Positions 63,244 to 64,000 of a DNA stretch of 64,000 nucleotides are shown piece after piece. The position numbers and the translations under genes are program-made. The first letter of the stretch is position 1. The number at the start of each line of letters is the position of its first letter. The notes beneath the pieces were generated by a model. It saw only the letters and a list, made by a program, of their open reading frames with translations, ran no database searches and was not told where the DNA came from. Source of the stretch: Lachnospiraceae bacterium (GTDB taxonomy: Bacteria; Bacillota; Clostridia; Lachnospirales; Lachnospiraceae); the NCBI GenBank assembly GCA_009774175.1, contig VSNG01000017.1:1-64000 (forward strand), written 5' to 3'.

Positions 63244-64000
63244 AATGGTAGGTAAACCAATACTTTCAAGTAATACAAAGTCCTCCAGTCGTATCCTAAA
63301 TTTGATGTTGATATCATCGTTTTTTACCTCTATCTGGTCAATGAGGGCAGACAGCAACATCTTTTTGGTCTGCGTATCTGCATTTTGAAATTCCTCCTTC
63401 CAATTTGGCACCATGGTGATAAACTTCTCCAAATCGCTATTTTGATTTACCACCTGTGACAGCCTGTTCTTTGCCTGTTCCGCTTCTTTGTCTAACGCCA
63501 CCATTTCCTGTTCCTTTTCCTTGATCATGGCAGAAAGTTTCTCGGCACTGAAATAATATTCCCCTCTGATTGCTTCTGGTATCTTTTCTTCCAGTGTTCG
63601 GATATCTGTTTGTAAGGTTTGTTGTTTTTTATGAATGGTTCCCAGTTCCTTCTCTATGCCCTGTCTTTGCTGACTTTGCATTTTTTCTATTTCTTCCGTG
63701 ATATCTATGGATCTCAGATGCTCCATATAAGTTTCAACCACCCCAAACACGATCCCCTCCAGATAATTCTGCGAATAACTGCTGCGCTTTTCACATTTTG
63801 ACGGGCATACATATCTGCCCGCGTAGGATATTTTCTTTTCTCCCGCCTTTGTCGTCCAGTGGTTGCAATAACTCCCGTTCTTTAAGCGTTTCCCGCAATA
63901 TCCACAAGTGGCAAGACCAATCAGTGCAAGTTTCCCTTTTGTGGAAAACGGCACATTGTACTGCTCTTTATACTCCTTAGCGGATATCTGTTTCGAGGTA
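63220..64000 (-). CDS. Large serine recombinase, C-terminal part (runs off window)
   Basis: The frame is open to the window edge, so the N-terminal resolvase and most of the recombinase domain lie outside. Visible: the end of the recombinase domain (SAKEYKEQYNVPFSTKGKL), a zinc ribbon with CGYCGKRL and CPSKCEK, a long coiled coil (about 80 residues) and a short C-terminal part RIRLEDFVLLESIGLP. Its last codons (TIRYKPGSG) are written in the antisense strand of the interrupted spore gene, so the stop lies in host DNA past the attachment junction. It should integrate and excise the element. Confidence 0.9.
   Translation of the reverse strand, partial: TSKQISAKEYKEQYNVPFSTKGKLALIGLATCGYCGKRLKNGSYCNHWTTKAGEKKISYAGRYVCPSKCEKRSSYSQNYLEGIVFGVVETYMEHLRSIDITEEIEKMQSQQRQGIEKELGTIHKKQQTLQTDIRTLEEKIPEAIRGEYYFSAEKLSAMIKEKEQEMVALDKEAEQAKNRLSQVVNQNSDLEKFITMVPNWKEEFQNADTQTKKMLLSALIDQIEVKNDDINIKFRIRLEDFVLLESIGLPTIRYKPGSG
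63232..63252. other. Attachment-site junction of an integrative element
   Basis: Within TACCGAATGGTAGGTAAACC the host spore-gene frame (TEW) meets element DNA coding the recombinase. The exact crossover bases cannot be fixed without the other end or an uninterrupted relative. Confidence 0.65.

Overview
The window reads as chromosome of a spore-forming Clostridia bacterium, most likely a Lachnospiraceae member. The reasons are Firmicute-type ribosome binding sites, an L20-leader infC-rpmI-rplT operon, a T-box before thrS, FprA and RlmD proteins of clostridial type, DUF1540, DUF5716-like and DUF5717-like proteins, and a spore cortex-lytic-type gene. Most genes lie on the minus strand, which is probably the leading strand. 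Base composition is near 50% GC, apart from two AT-rich patches at about 14.6-17.7 kb and 32.8-37.0 kb that carry accessory and decayed genes.

Layout. 0-3 kb: intracellular arabino-oligosaccharide use (GH51 and GH43). 3-10.5 kb: amidotransferase, DUF2974 hydrolase, nucleoid-associated protein, Na+/alanine symporter, MATE exporter and ZIP metal transporter. 10.6-14.6 kb: glutamine synthetase with its own promoter and terminator, a TetR regulator, small proteins, a broken GNAT gene and a HAD phosphatase. 14.6-17.7 kb: AT-rich patch with RhuM and a 5'-truncated GmrSD-type restriction gene. 17.8-26.7 kb: RlmD-type rRNA methyltransferase, GH127 beta-L-arabinofuranosidase, a tRNA-Pro with anticodon AGG, a degenerate-GGDEF/EAL protein, PepD, and the infC operon, whose infC appears to start at AUU. 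26.7-32.8 kb: lipoprotein, DUF1540 protein, GT39-like membrane enzyme, and a T-box-controlled pair of a small membrane protein and thrS, followed by a SEC-C protein.

32.8-37.0 kb is a graveyard: remnants of an HTH antitoxin, an RsbW-like anti-sigma factor and a PAS/SpoIIE phosphatase, then an ABC exporter whose ATPase has lost its signature and Walker B region while its FtsX-type permease is intact. 37-53 kb: beta-mannosidase, TcdA, flavodiiron FprA, SDR enzyme, PurA, RarA, a bactofilin with a LytM-like partner lacking the usual histidines, a Zn/Cd P-type ATPase, and a hybrid histidine kinase with a CheY-like protein. 53-62.5 kb: CDF exporter, PurB, and four co-oriented genes (giant repeat protein, actin-fold-like protein, helical protein, membrane coiled-coil protein) that look like one uncharacterised machine. 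At 63.2 kb a spore cortex-lytic-type gene is cut by an integrative element; the end of the element's large serine recombinase gene crosses the junction.

The most unusual signal is not a gene. The non-palindromic 10-mer TTATGTAAAC (reverse complement GTTTACATAA) occurs 18 times exactly, against about 0.12 expected by chance. It appears in both orientations, in several reading frames and between genes, so the selection or spread acts on DNA rather than protein. It behaves like a DNA uptake, Chi-like or other genome-scale signal.
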